From Bacteroidota bacterium (GTDB lineage Bacteria; Bacteroidota; Bacteroidia; Bacteroidales; VadinHA17): a DNA stretch of 64,000 bases. The stretch lies in contig JADKBL010000007.1 in the NCBI GenBank assembly GCA_016718875.1, positions 1-64,000 on the forward strand, written 5' to 3'. The notes under the pieces are model-generated. The model saw only the letters and a list, made by a program, of their open reading frames with translations, was not told where the DNA came from and did no database searches. A program made the position numbers and the translations under genes. Shown here one piece after another: positions 16,856-24,131 of this stretch. How positions within the stretch are numbered: the first letter of the stretch is position 1; the number at the start of each line of letters is the position of its first letter.

Positions 16856-18277
16856 ATGCGTGATACAATAATATATAACAGCCTTGTTAAAAATCTGGGT
16901 AATCCTCCTACTGATGATCAGTCAGTTGCACTGAAAAAGATTGCCTCCTATATTTGTGATAACTCCAATGATGTGATCTTCCTTATGACAGGTTATGCCG
17001 GAACAGGCAAAACAAGTGTTATAAGCTCGGTTGTTAAAACTCTTGACCTTCTCAGGATGAAATCTGTCCTTCTTGCACCTACCGGACGTGCAGCGAAGGT
17101 ATTGTCATCATATTCCGGACGACCTGCTTTTACAATTCATAAAAAGATATACAGGCAGAAGTCACTGAAGGACGGCATCGGAAGCTTCAGTCTCGACAGA
17201 AATCTTGCCAGGGATACATTCTTCATTGTAGATGAGGCTTCAATGGTGTCAAACAGTTCAGGCGATTCCTCTATGTTTGGCAGTGGGCGTGTGCTCGATG
17301 ATCTTATAGAATATGTTTATTCCGGTACCGAATGCAAGCTTATACTTGTAGGTGACACTGCGCAGTTGCCTCCTGTAGGCTCAGCAGTAAGTCCTGCACT
17401 TGATTCTGAGGCACTTGGCAGGTATGGTTTTGGACTTATAACAAGTGAATTAAAGCAGGTTGTCCGTCAGAGTGAAACATCGGGAGTGTTAATGAATGCA
17501 ACCCGGATAAGACTCCAGGTAGCACAGGAGGATCTGGTTCATCCGTCGATTGACTGTATCAATTTCAGCGATGTTAAAAGAATTACCGGTGAAGAACTCA
17601 TAGATGAGATATCAACCGCCTATGGTTCCTGCGGACTGGAGGGTACTATAATTGTTGTAAATTCAAACAAGATGGCGAACCGCTATAACCAGGGTATCCG
17701 TAACCGGATCTTCTTCAGGGAGGAGGAGATAAGCCCTGGAGATATGGTTATGGTGGTTAAGAATAATTACTTTATTCTTGAGGAAGAGGAGGATGGAGCA
17801 GGTTTTATCGCCAACGGAGATATTGCAGAGGTGAGAAAGATCAGGAAGTATGAAGAAAGATACGGGTTCCGTTTCGCAGAGATGGTCCTTAAATTCCCTG
17901 ATTATGATCTTGAAGTGGAGTCAAAGGTCATGCTTGACGTGCTGAGTCTTGATACTCCTGCCTTGCCTGCTGATAAAAATAAGGAGCTTTACAATAATAT
18001 TCTGGCTGATTATATTAATCTTAAAACGCGAAGGAAGCAGTATGAGGCAGTGAGAGATGATCCGTTTTTCAATGCTTTGCAGATTAAATTTGCCTATGCG
18101 GTTACATGTCATAAAGCTCAGGGCGGACAGTGGGAGAGGGTCTTTATTGATCAGGGCATGTTCAACAGGAATGAGGTAACAATTGATTACCTGAGATGGT
18201 TTTATACTGCCATTACACGTTCAACCGACAGGGTTTATCTTGTGAATTTTTCAGAAGACTTTTTTGTTTCCCGCTGA
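16856..18277 (+). CDS. RecD-like (UvrD/Dda-type) DNA helicase
   Basis: A 473-residue superfamily 1 helicase. It has a Walker A motif GYAGTGKT (46-53), LLAPTGRAAKVLS (motif Ia), FFIVDEASMV (motif II), LILVGDTAQLPPVG (motif III) and, near the C terminus, AVTCHKAQGGQWERVFID and WFYTAITRSTDRVYLV (motifs V and VI). This short form, with no RecB/RecC partner nearby, matches the RecD2/Dda-like ATPases common in Bacteroidota. Role is probably DNA repair or recombination as a 5'-to-3' helicase. The last three codons and the stop lie inside a hairpin repeat (18267-18341), so the natural C terminus may have been altered by that element. Confidence 0.88.
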   Translation: MRDTIIYNSLVKNLGNPPTDDQSVALKKIASYICDNSNDVIFLMTGYAGTGKTSVISSVVKTLDLLRMKSVLLAPTGRAAKVLSSYSGRPAFTIHKKIYRQKSLKDGIGSFSLDRNLARDTFFIVDEASMVSNSSGDSSMFGSGRVLDDLIEYVYSGTECKLILVGDTAQLPPVGSAVSPALDSEALGRYGFGLITSELKQVVRQSETSGVLMNATRIRLQVAQEDLVHPSIDCINFSDVKRITGEELIDEISTAYGSCGLEGTIIVVNSNKMANRYNQGIRNRIFFREEEISPGDMVMVVKNNYFILEEEEDGAGFIANGDIAEVRKIRKYEERYGFRFAEMVLKFPDYDLEVESKVMLDVLSLDTPALPADKNKELYNNILADYINLKTRRKQYEAVRDDPFFNALQIKFAYAVTCHKAQGGQWERVFIDQGMFNRNEVTIDYLRWFYTAITRSTDRVYLVNFSEDFFVSR

Positions 18278-18341
18278 TCTCGCAGATTTACGCTGATCTT
18301 AATTTTTATTATCAGCGACAATCAGCGCGATCTGCGGGAAA
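18267..18341. repeat. Long imperfect hairpin between convergent genes
   Basis: The arms 18267-18297 and 18311-18341 are inverted copies matching at 26 of 31 positions. The left arm begins TTTCCCGCTGATC and the right arm ends GATCTGCGGGAAA, with a 13-base AT-rich loop. The left arm covers the last codons and stop of the helicase gene; the right arm ends one base before the convergent gene's stop codon. It could act as a bidirectional terminator, and its sequence looks like a dispersed repeat. Confidence 0.75.
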
Positions 18342-18342
18342 C

Positions 18343-18831
18343 CTATTCAGTAGCAAAGGAAAAATGTTGCTGAACAATGACCCAGCTGCCTTTTCGTTTT
18401 TCAACAACTCCCGTCCATCTGGTGTTCATCCAGCTTGCCGGTGCTCCTTTCCAGGTGTTAATGTCATCAAGTATACAGAACCACCACGCTACATCACCTG
18501 ATTGTGAGATATTGATATTCAGATCGCGGATCTCATATCTCACTGCCTGAAAATCCGGACTCATCCAGGTCTTTTCTGCCTTTTTGAATTCTGTGAATCC
18601 TTTCACAATCCCTCCTTCAGGATGAACCTCAAGAAATGCAGAGTCGTTGGCTATAACACTGTAAAGAAGGGTAATATCTTTCCTTCCTGCCCAGCCTATG
18701 GCGGAGCGGATGGTTTTCTCTATTTGTTCCTTCTCTTTGTCTGCAAGGCTGTTTTCGTTTTCAGATATTCTGCAGCTGCAACAGAATCCGCCAATCAATA
18801 TTATCAGGATTATCTTTTTACTTATTTCCAT
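18343..18831 (-). CDS. Lipoprotein with SnoaL/NTF2-like domain
   Basis: A 162-residue protein with a lipoprotein signal (SKKIILIILIGGFCCSC) and a mature domain typical of the SnoaL-like / DUF4440 group of the NTF2 fold: an N-terminal helix (EKEQIEKTIRSAIGWAGRKDITLLYSVI), then ...GFTEFKKAEKTW, DVAWWFCILDD and a last strand GSWVIVQQHFSF. Such cone-shaped domains bind small ligands or catalyse simple reactions; function here is unknown. Start set at MEISKKI (18831), because the 31 residues further upstream do not form a signal peptide. Confidence 0.75.
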   Translation of the reverse strand: MEISKKIILIILIGGFCCSCRISENENSLADKEKEQIEKTIRSAIGWAGRKDITLLYSVIANDSAFLEVHPEGGIVKGFTEFKKAEKTWMSPDFQAVRYEIRDLNINISQSGDVAWWFCILDDINTWKGAPASWMNTRWTGVVEKRKGSWVIVQQHFSFATE

Positions 18832-18992
18832 CTGTCTAAGTTTAAATCCATACTGTTTTTCATAAATCATATCGAAGTTAAGAATCGTAAGCCAAATGGG
18901 AAACCGGAATTTTACGAATAGCATTTATGGACTTACAGGCAACTCTTTTCAGGGAATTCTGTAACTTTCCGTCAAAGACAAAACTGATTAAC

Positions 18993-19409
18993 ATGAAATC
19001 ATATCGTAAAGAACTCTGGTTTGAAGCTCCAACCCGCAGAGCTTTCATCAATATTTCAGGACAGGTGCAAAAATGCCTGAATGAATCCGGAATAAAAGAA
19101 GGGCTTATCCTTGTTAATGCAATGCATATCACTGCAAGTGTTTTTATTAATGATGACGAGCAGGGATTGCATCACGATTTTGAGGTTTGGCTTGAGAAGA
19201 TGGCTCCGGAGAAGCCATATTCGCAATACAACCATAATGGTTTTGAGGATAATGCCGATGCACATATCAAGCGTACTATTATGGGAAGAGAGGTTGTTGT
19301 TGCTGTAACAAATGGACAGATGGATTTTGGTCCATGGGAACAGATATTTTATGGTGAGTTTGACGGGAAACGCCGAAAAAGAGTACTGGTTAAGATAATA
19401 GGAGAGTGA
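18993..19409 (+). CDS. yjbQ: YjbQ family (UPF0047) protein
   Basis: A 138-residue protein of the YjbQ/UPF0047 family. It has EGLILVNAMHITASVFINDDEQGLHHDF, then NADAHIKRTIMGREVVVAVTNGQMDFGPWEQIFYGEFDG, which holds the conserved His and Glu residues and the characteristic G-W/P-WEQI-F-E-D/G ending. E. coli YjbQ has weak thiamine phosphate synthase activity, but its main role is unsettled. Start set at MKSYRKELWF, which gives the usual family length; an upstream in-frame ATG at 18927 would add 22 unconserved residues. Confidence 0.9.
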   Translation: MKSYRKELWFEAPTRRAFINISGQVQKCLNESGIKEGLILVNAMHITASVFINDDEQGLHHDFEVWLEKMAPEKPYSQYNHNGFEDNADAHIKRTIMGREVVVAVTNGQMDFGPWEQIFYGEFDGKRRKRVLVKIIGE

Positions 19410-19421
19410 TACTTATATAAT

Positions 19422-19743
19422 AATTAATATGAGTATCGGGAATGAGTAATATGACTAATAATTGATTAAGATCTGGCAGTGATTAAATTCGAACTCGATA
19501 AAAATTTCAATTTTAACGTGGGGGATCCTTCGCTATCGCTCAGGATGACAGGCTTTTATGGAGTCAGAGAGGGAAAAGAAATGGCGATTCGCAAACTAAA
19601 TCTGAAATTTCCGTTCTTTTCAACGAATCGCCATTTCTTTTCCCCGCTTCAACCTAAGACCCTGTCATTCCGAGCGTCAGCGAGGAATCTCACTATTTTA
19701 GCTAAAGAATTGTTATTGATTACCGATACTCCTATAATTAATT
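19422..19743. repeat. Nested three-level inverted repeat
   Basis: This gene-free gap of about 355 bases holds three inverted repeats, one inside the other. Outer: AATTAATATGAGTATCGG (19422-19439) against CCGATACTCCTATAATTAAT (from 19723). Middle: a 30-base arm at 19523-19552 beginning GGATCCTTCGCT against 19661-19691 ending GCGAGGAATCTC. Inner: a perfect 21-base arm (19571-19591) against its exact complement (19624-19644), with a 32-base loop. No protein is encoded. The pattern suggests one hairpin element inserted into another. A small local hairpin at 19408-19437 could also end the yjbQ message. Confidence 0.8.
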
Positions 19744-19764
19744 GTAAAATTCAATTTGCAATAA

Positions 19765-21499
19765 TCAGACCAGTTTCATATCCTTAATGATAGCATCTAT
19801 CCTGCCATCAAGATATTTTTCGGTTTCATCGAATTTTTCTACAGAATCCAGTTTAGTATTCACACTGAAATAGAACTTAATCTTGGGTTCGGTTCCTGAT
19901 GGCCTTACTGAGATCTTACTACCATCTTCAAGGAAGAACTGAAGCACATCCGACTTTATGAGGTTAATCTTTTTCTTTGTACCGGCAATCATGTCAGTTG
20001 ATGTAAGGTGCTGATAATCATCAATCCTGACAACTGTACTGTTGTTGATTTTCTTAGGGGGGATTACTGCGGTAACCTTCCATCATAGCCTTTATTTCAT
20101 CAGCTCCCTCTTTTCCTTTCCGTACAATATTCACCAGTTTCTCCTTATAGAATCCGTACTTCAGATAGATCTCAAGCAACTGCTCATAAAGTGATTTACC
20201 ATGGCTTTTTGCCCAGGCAGTAGCCTCTGCAATAAGTGCACATGAAGCTACAGCATCCTTGTCCCTGACATATTCGCCGGGAAGAAATCCGTAACTCTCC
20301 TCACCACCACCTATGTACTTTTTCTTTCCTTCATTCTCCCTGATAAGTTCGGCAAAGAATTTAAATCCTGTCAGTACATTATAATATTCAACTTTGTAAT
20401 CTTCTGCAATTCTCTCAATCAGGTCCGTTGTAACTATTGTTTTGATAATGTATTCATTACCCTTGTATTTATTCTTCTCCTTATATTGTGAAAGGATATA
20501 CCATACCAAAAGCAGGCATGTCTGGTTGCCGTTCAGAAGAATGAAATCACCCTTTTTGTTTTTTACTGCTATTCCCAGCCTGTCGGCATCGGGGTCGGTT
20601 GCCATAACAAGTTCTGCATTTGTTTCGATAGCTTTTGCGATGGCCATTTTGAGGGCACCCGGTTCTTCAGGATTAGGTGATTTGACAGTAGGAAAATTAC
20701 CGTCAACAACATCCTGTTCTGCCACACTTATAATATTGGTGAATCCGAAAAGCCTCATGGCAGCAGGAACAAGTTTTACTCCTGTTCCATGAATAGGGGT
20801 ATAAACGATGCCCATGTTATGGAATTTTGCTATCACTTCCGGATTATTCCTCATTTTGAGAACTTCCGCGAGGAAAAGATCATCAGTTTCCTTCCCTATT
20901 ATGGTAATTTTGTCTTTTTTTCCATTGAATTTAATCTGGCTTACTGAAGTGATTTTCCTTACCTCATCAATGATCCCTTCATCATGTGGTGCTACAACCT
21001 GTCCTCCGTCGTTCCAGTAAGCTTTGTAGCCATTATACTCTGAGGGGTTGTGTGAGGCAGTTATCACAACACCGCTCTGACATTTGTAATGACGTATGGC
21101 ATATGATAATTCAGGAGTGGGTCGAAGTGATTCGAAGAGATAAACATCAAAACCATTTGCAGAGAATATTTCAGCAGCTGTTTCGGCAAAGAGACGGCTG
21201 TTATTCCGGCAGTCGTGTGCTACTGCAACACTTATCCCCTTATTTCCACATTGTTTTATAATATAATTCGAAAGGCCCTGGGTAGCCATTCCCAGAGTGT
21301 AAATATTCATTCTGTTTGTACCGGCGCCCATTATTCCTCTGAGGCCTCCGGTTCCGAATTCCAGATCCTGATAGAATGCATCGATGAGTTTCTTTTCATC
21401 CTTTTCCAGCATATCGCGGACCTCTGTGCGGGTTTGTTCATTGAATTCTTCGCTTAGCCATGAAGCTGCCTTTTCTCTGATCTTTTCAACGGATAACAT
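19765..21499 (-). pseudogene. Phosphoglucomutase/phosphomannomutase, one frameshift
   Basis: An alpha-D-phosphohexomutase of about 578 residues when read across one frameshift. It has the metal/phosphoserine region SGVVITASHNPSEYNGYKAYW, the magnesium motif ATDPDADRLGIA, the sugar-binding GGGEESYGF and, in the other frame, the phosphate-binding RPSGTEPKIKFYF. The frames part at a run of six G on the plus strand (20057-20062): removing one base joins ...GYRSNPPKKINNSTVVRID to the last part. All active-site parts are present, so the gene is probably whole in the organism. It interconverts hexose 1- and 6-phosphates, supplying glucose-1-phosphate to RfbA, encoded in the same minus-strand operon. 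Confidence 0.88.
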
Positions 21500-21510
21500 A
21501 GTTTTCAGTT

Positions 21511-22377
21511 TTATTTAATGAGTTTCAGACATTTAATCATACTGGTTCTCCAGTGGGGGATCTCTAAATTGTAGTTCTCTCTGATCTTTGTTTTGTCCAT
21601 TACGGAATATGTAGGTCTGGTTGCTACCTGCTGAAAATCCTTTGAAAGAACAGGAAGTACCCGGCAATTTAATCCTGCTTCATTCATTATCTCTGTTGCA
21701 AAATCAAACCAGCTGCAGACTCCTTCATTGGAGTAATTGTATACTCCTGCTATGAAGGCAAACTGATTTCTGATTACACCTGAGATAATTTTCATAATGG
21801 CATCAGCAAGATCGGCAGCATATGTAGGTGTTCCGGTCTGATCGAATACTACTTTCAGAAATTCCTTCTCAGAACCATACTTCAGCATTGTTTTTACAAA
21901 ATTATTTCCGTATGCGGAATAGAGCCATGATGTTCTGATAATCATCGATCCGGGATGCATCAGTGCATACTTTTCGCCCGCCAGTTTTGACCTGGCATAC
22001 GCGGAACGAGGATCAGGGACAACTTCCTCATTGCATGGAACATTTGAGGAACCTCCGTAAATATAATCTGTTGAAATATGGATAAATCTGCATTCGGATC
22101 CTGATATAGCTTCTGTTATATTTTTAACAGCAATTCCGTTTATCAGCATGGCTGCATCCGGCTCACTTTCAGCCTTATCAACAAGGTTGTAGGCAGCACA
22201 GTTTACTATCCAGTCGGGTTTCAGATTACTGATGAATTCTTTTGTGGCTGTTGCATTTGAAATATCAAGAATGTCAATATCTGTGAAAGTGAAATCGTAA
22301 CCGTAGTATTGTCTGGAAACGTTCCTGAGTTCATTTCCAAGTTGTCCGTTTGCTCCTGTGATTAGAATTCCTGCCAT
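21511..22377 (-). CDS. rfbD: dTDP-4-dehydrorhamnose reductase
   Basis: A 288-residue short-chain dehydrogenase-like enzyme. The N terminus ILITGANGQLGNEL binds NAD(P)H, followed by the RfbD-typical PDWIVNCAAYNLVDKAE, FIHISTDYIYGG, the catalytic pair Y-x3-K in SAYARSKLAGEKYA, and IIRTSWLYS. It catalyses the last step to dTDP-L-rhamnose, for cell-surface polysaccharide, in the cytoplasm. It sits 8 bases after rfbC and 11 bases before the phosphohexomutase gene, so cotranscription is very likely. Confidence 0.93.
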   Translation of the reverse strand: MAGILITGANGQLGNELRNVSRQYYGYDFTFTDIDILDISNATATKEFISNLKPDWIVNCAAYNLVDKAESEPDAAMLINGIAVKNITEAISGSECRFIHISTDYIYGGSSNVPCNEEVVPDPRSAYARSKLAGEKYALMHPGSMIIRTSWLYSAYGNNFVKTMLKYGSEKEFLKVVFDQTGTPTYAADLADAIMKIISGVIRNQFAFIAGVYNYSNEGVCSWFDFATEIMNEAGLNCRVLPVLSKDFQQVATRPTYSVMDKTKIRENYNLEIPHWRTSMIKCLKLIK

Positions 22378-22385
22378 GTTTGTAG

Positions 22386-22935
22386 TTAAAAATTCATTTC
22401 GGCTGATCTGAAATCAGGATTTTTAAGGTCCTTATCGCTTATGATGGGAGAAAAATCACCCAGTTTCCAATCGATATTCAGCTCCTTATCCCTGAGATTA
22501 ATACCTCTTTCAAGCTGCGGATTATAAGTATTGTCGCATTTATACTGTATCACGGCAATCTCACTCAGTACTGAGAAGCCATGAGCAAATCCTCGTGGTA
22601 TCATAAGTTGTTTTTTGGAAACGGAGTCGAGTTCAATGCCAAACCATTTTCCGAAAGTGGGCTGATCCTTTACGGAGGTCGGCTGCAACATCGAAAATTT
22701 TACCTTCAACCACCCGTATGAGTTTTGCCTGAGCCTGAGGATTAAGCTGATAGTGGAGGCCTCTTATGACTCCTCTGGAAGATCTGGATTCGTTATCCTG
22801 AACAGGCAGGAATTCCATCCCTGCGTTCCTGAATATGTTCTGGTTAAAGCTCTCAAAAAAATAGCCTCTGCTGTCTGTAAATATTTTAGGCTGAATTATC
22901 AGGAGTCCCTGTAATCCTGTTTCAGTTATATTCAT
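22386..22935 (-). pseudogene. rfbC: dTDP-4-dehydrorhamnose 3,5-epimerase, one frameshift
   Basis: A cupin-fold epimerase of about 182 residues when joined. The first frame gives GLLIIQPKIFTDSRGYFFESF, GVIRGLHYQ and LIRVVEGKIFDVAADLRKGS; the second gives PTFGKWFGIELD, MIPRGFAHGF and the C-terminal part. The catalytic His (LRGLHYQ-type motif) and the RGFAHGF segment are both present. The frames change at about 22662-22665, where one extra base (probably in CTGA) separates KGS from PTFGKW. It is likely a sequencing error. Converts dTDP-4-keto-6-deoxyglucose to the rhamnose configuration, in the rfbA-C-D operon. Confidence 0.9.
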
Positions 22936-22945
22936 CTAAATCCTG

Positions 22946-23839
22946 TTAAATTATTCCGTCGTAAACATTTATTTCATCATTGGCAATTCTGAAGAGATAT
23001 TTGCCATACTGGCTGTTCTTTATTGGTTCGGCCAGAGAGAGAAGCTGTTTTTTATCAATAAATCCCCTCTTATATGCAATTTCTTCAATGCAGGACGCCT
23101 TTAAACCCTGTCTCTGTTCCAGTGTAGCAATAAAATTTGCAGCCTGTAGAAGGCTCTCATAGGTCCCTGTGTCAAGCCATGCCATTCCCCTGCCCATAAG
23201 TTTTATCTCCAGCTTACCTTCATTGAGATAAACCCTGTTCAGATCGGTTATTTCAAGTTCCCCTCTTGGTGAAGGTTTAAGTGCTTTAGCTTTTGCCACA
23301 ACAGTGTTGTCGTAGAAATACAGTCCTGTTACCGCATAGTTTGATTTCGGATTTACAGGCTTCTCTTCAAGGCTTAGCACTTTCCTGTTGCTGTCAAACT
23401 CGACAACACCATATCTTTCAGGATCTGTTACATAGTATCCGAAAACGCAGGCTCCGTTCTTTAGTCCGGCAGTCTTCAGAAGTGCCTCTCCAAAACCATG
23501 TCCATAGAAGATGTTGTCGCCCAGGATCATACATACACTATCCTTTCCTATAAACTCCTCACCAAGTATAAAGGCCTGAGCCAGACCGTCAGGTGAAGGT
23601 TGTTCCTTATAGCTGAATGACAGCCCAAGCGATTTACCATCCCCAAGGAGATTCCTGAATCCCGGCAGATCACGCGGAGTTGAGATAATCAGTATTTCAC
23701 GTATGCCGGCAAGCATCAGGACTGACAAAGGGTAATATATCATTGGCTTGTCATATACGGGAAGCATCTGCTTGGATATGGAACTTGTTATAGGATATAG
23801 TCTAGTTCCTGATCCGCCTGCAAGTATTATTCCTTTCAT
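22946..23839 (-). CDS. rfbA: Glucose-1-phosphate thymidylyltransferase
   Basis: A 297-residue nucleotidyltransferase beginning MKGIILAGGSGTRLYPITSSISKQMLPVYDKPMIYYP, the exact RfbA signature, with CMILGDNIFYGHG and VFGYYVTDPERYGVVEFD downstream. It joins glucose-1-phosphate and dTTP to make dTDP-glucose and is usually feedback-inhibited by dTDP-rhamnose. It is the first gene of a minus-strand operon with rfbC, rfbD and a phosphohexomutase. The dehydratase rfbB, needed for the pathway, is not in the window. A -7 box on the minus strand (23904-23911) probably drives the operon. Confidence 0.95.
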   Translation of the reverse strand: MKGIILAGGSGTRLYPITSSISKQMLPVYDKPMIYYPLSVLMLAGIREILIISTPRDLPGFRNLLGDGKSLGLSFSYKEQPSPDGLAQAFILGEEFIGKDSVCMILGDNIFYGHGFGEALLKTAGLKNGACVFGYYVTDPERYGVVEFDSNRKVLSLEEKPVNPKSNYAVTGLYFYDNTVVAKAKALKPSPRGELEITDLNRVYLNEGKLEIKLMGRGMAWLDTGTYESLLQAANFIATLEQRQGLKASCIEEIAYKRGFIDKKQLLSLAEPIKNSQYGKYLFRIANDEINVYDGII

Positions 23840-23903
23840 CGTATACTAGGTTTGTTATTGGGTTCTGGGTTCTGGGGGGGTGGGGTTCCGGGTTGTGTAA
23901 TTG

Positions 23904-23911
23904 CAAAGATA
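23904..23911 (-). promoter_or_regulatory. -7 promoter box for the rfb operon
   Basis: On the minus strand this reads TATCTTTG, a full match to the Bacteroidota -7 consensus, 64 bases before the rfbA start. No clear TTG at the -33 position was found. Between it and rfbA lies a G-rich stretch of repeated GGGTTCTGG-like words (23858-23893), which would be part of the mRNA leader. Confidence 0.5.
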
Positions 23912-23935
23912 ACAATACAAGTTAAATATGAAAAC

Positions 23936-24006
23936 GGCTACAGGCTAAAGGCATCAGGCATCAGGAAGAATTCCCTGACGCCCGTCGCCCGTCGCCTGAC
24001 GCCTGT
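23936..24006. repeat. Intergenic hairpin repeat, copy B
   Basis: Similar to copy A at 1373-1449: both share AGGCATCAGGC(A/G)TCAGGAAGAA followed by TTCCTG-like and repeated GTCGCC words, in the same orientation. Copy B lies between the divergent rfbA and rpsA genes, between their promoter boxes. Some bases of the hairpin arms differ between copies. Confidence 0.7.
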
Positions 24007-24036
24007 TCTTAATCCCATGAAAATCTACACTATAAA

Positions 24037-24068
24037 TTGTGATGATATAAAAAATAATCATATCTTTG
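24037..24068 (+). promoter_or_regulatory. Promoter of rpsA
   Basis: TTG (24037-24039), a 21-base spacer and TATCTTTG (24061-24068), matching the Bacteroidota -33/-7 layout. It lies 63 bases before the rpsA start codon. Confidence 0.7.
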
Positions 24069-24131
24069 AGGCCAATTTTTTCCACAAAATAATGTCTAAC
24101 TTATTAATTATTAGTTTTTTAAATTAAAATC

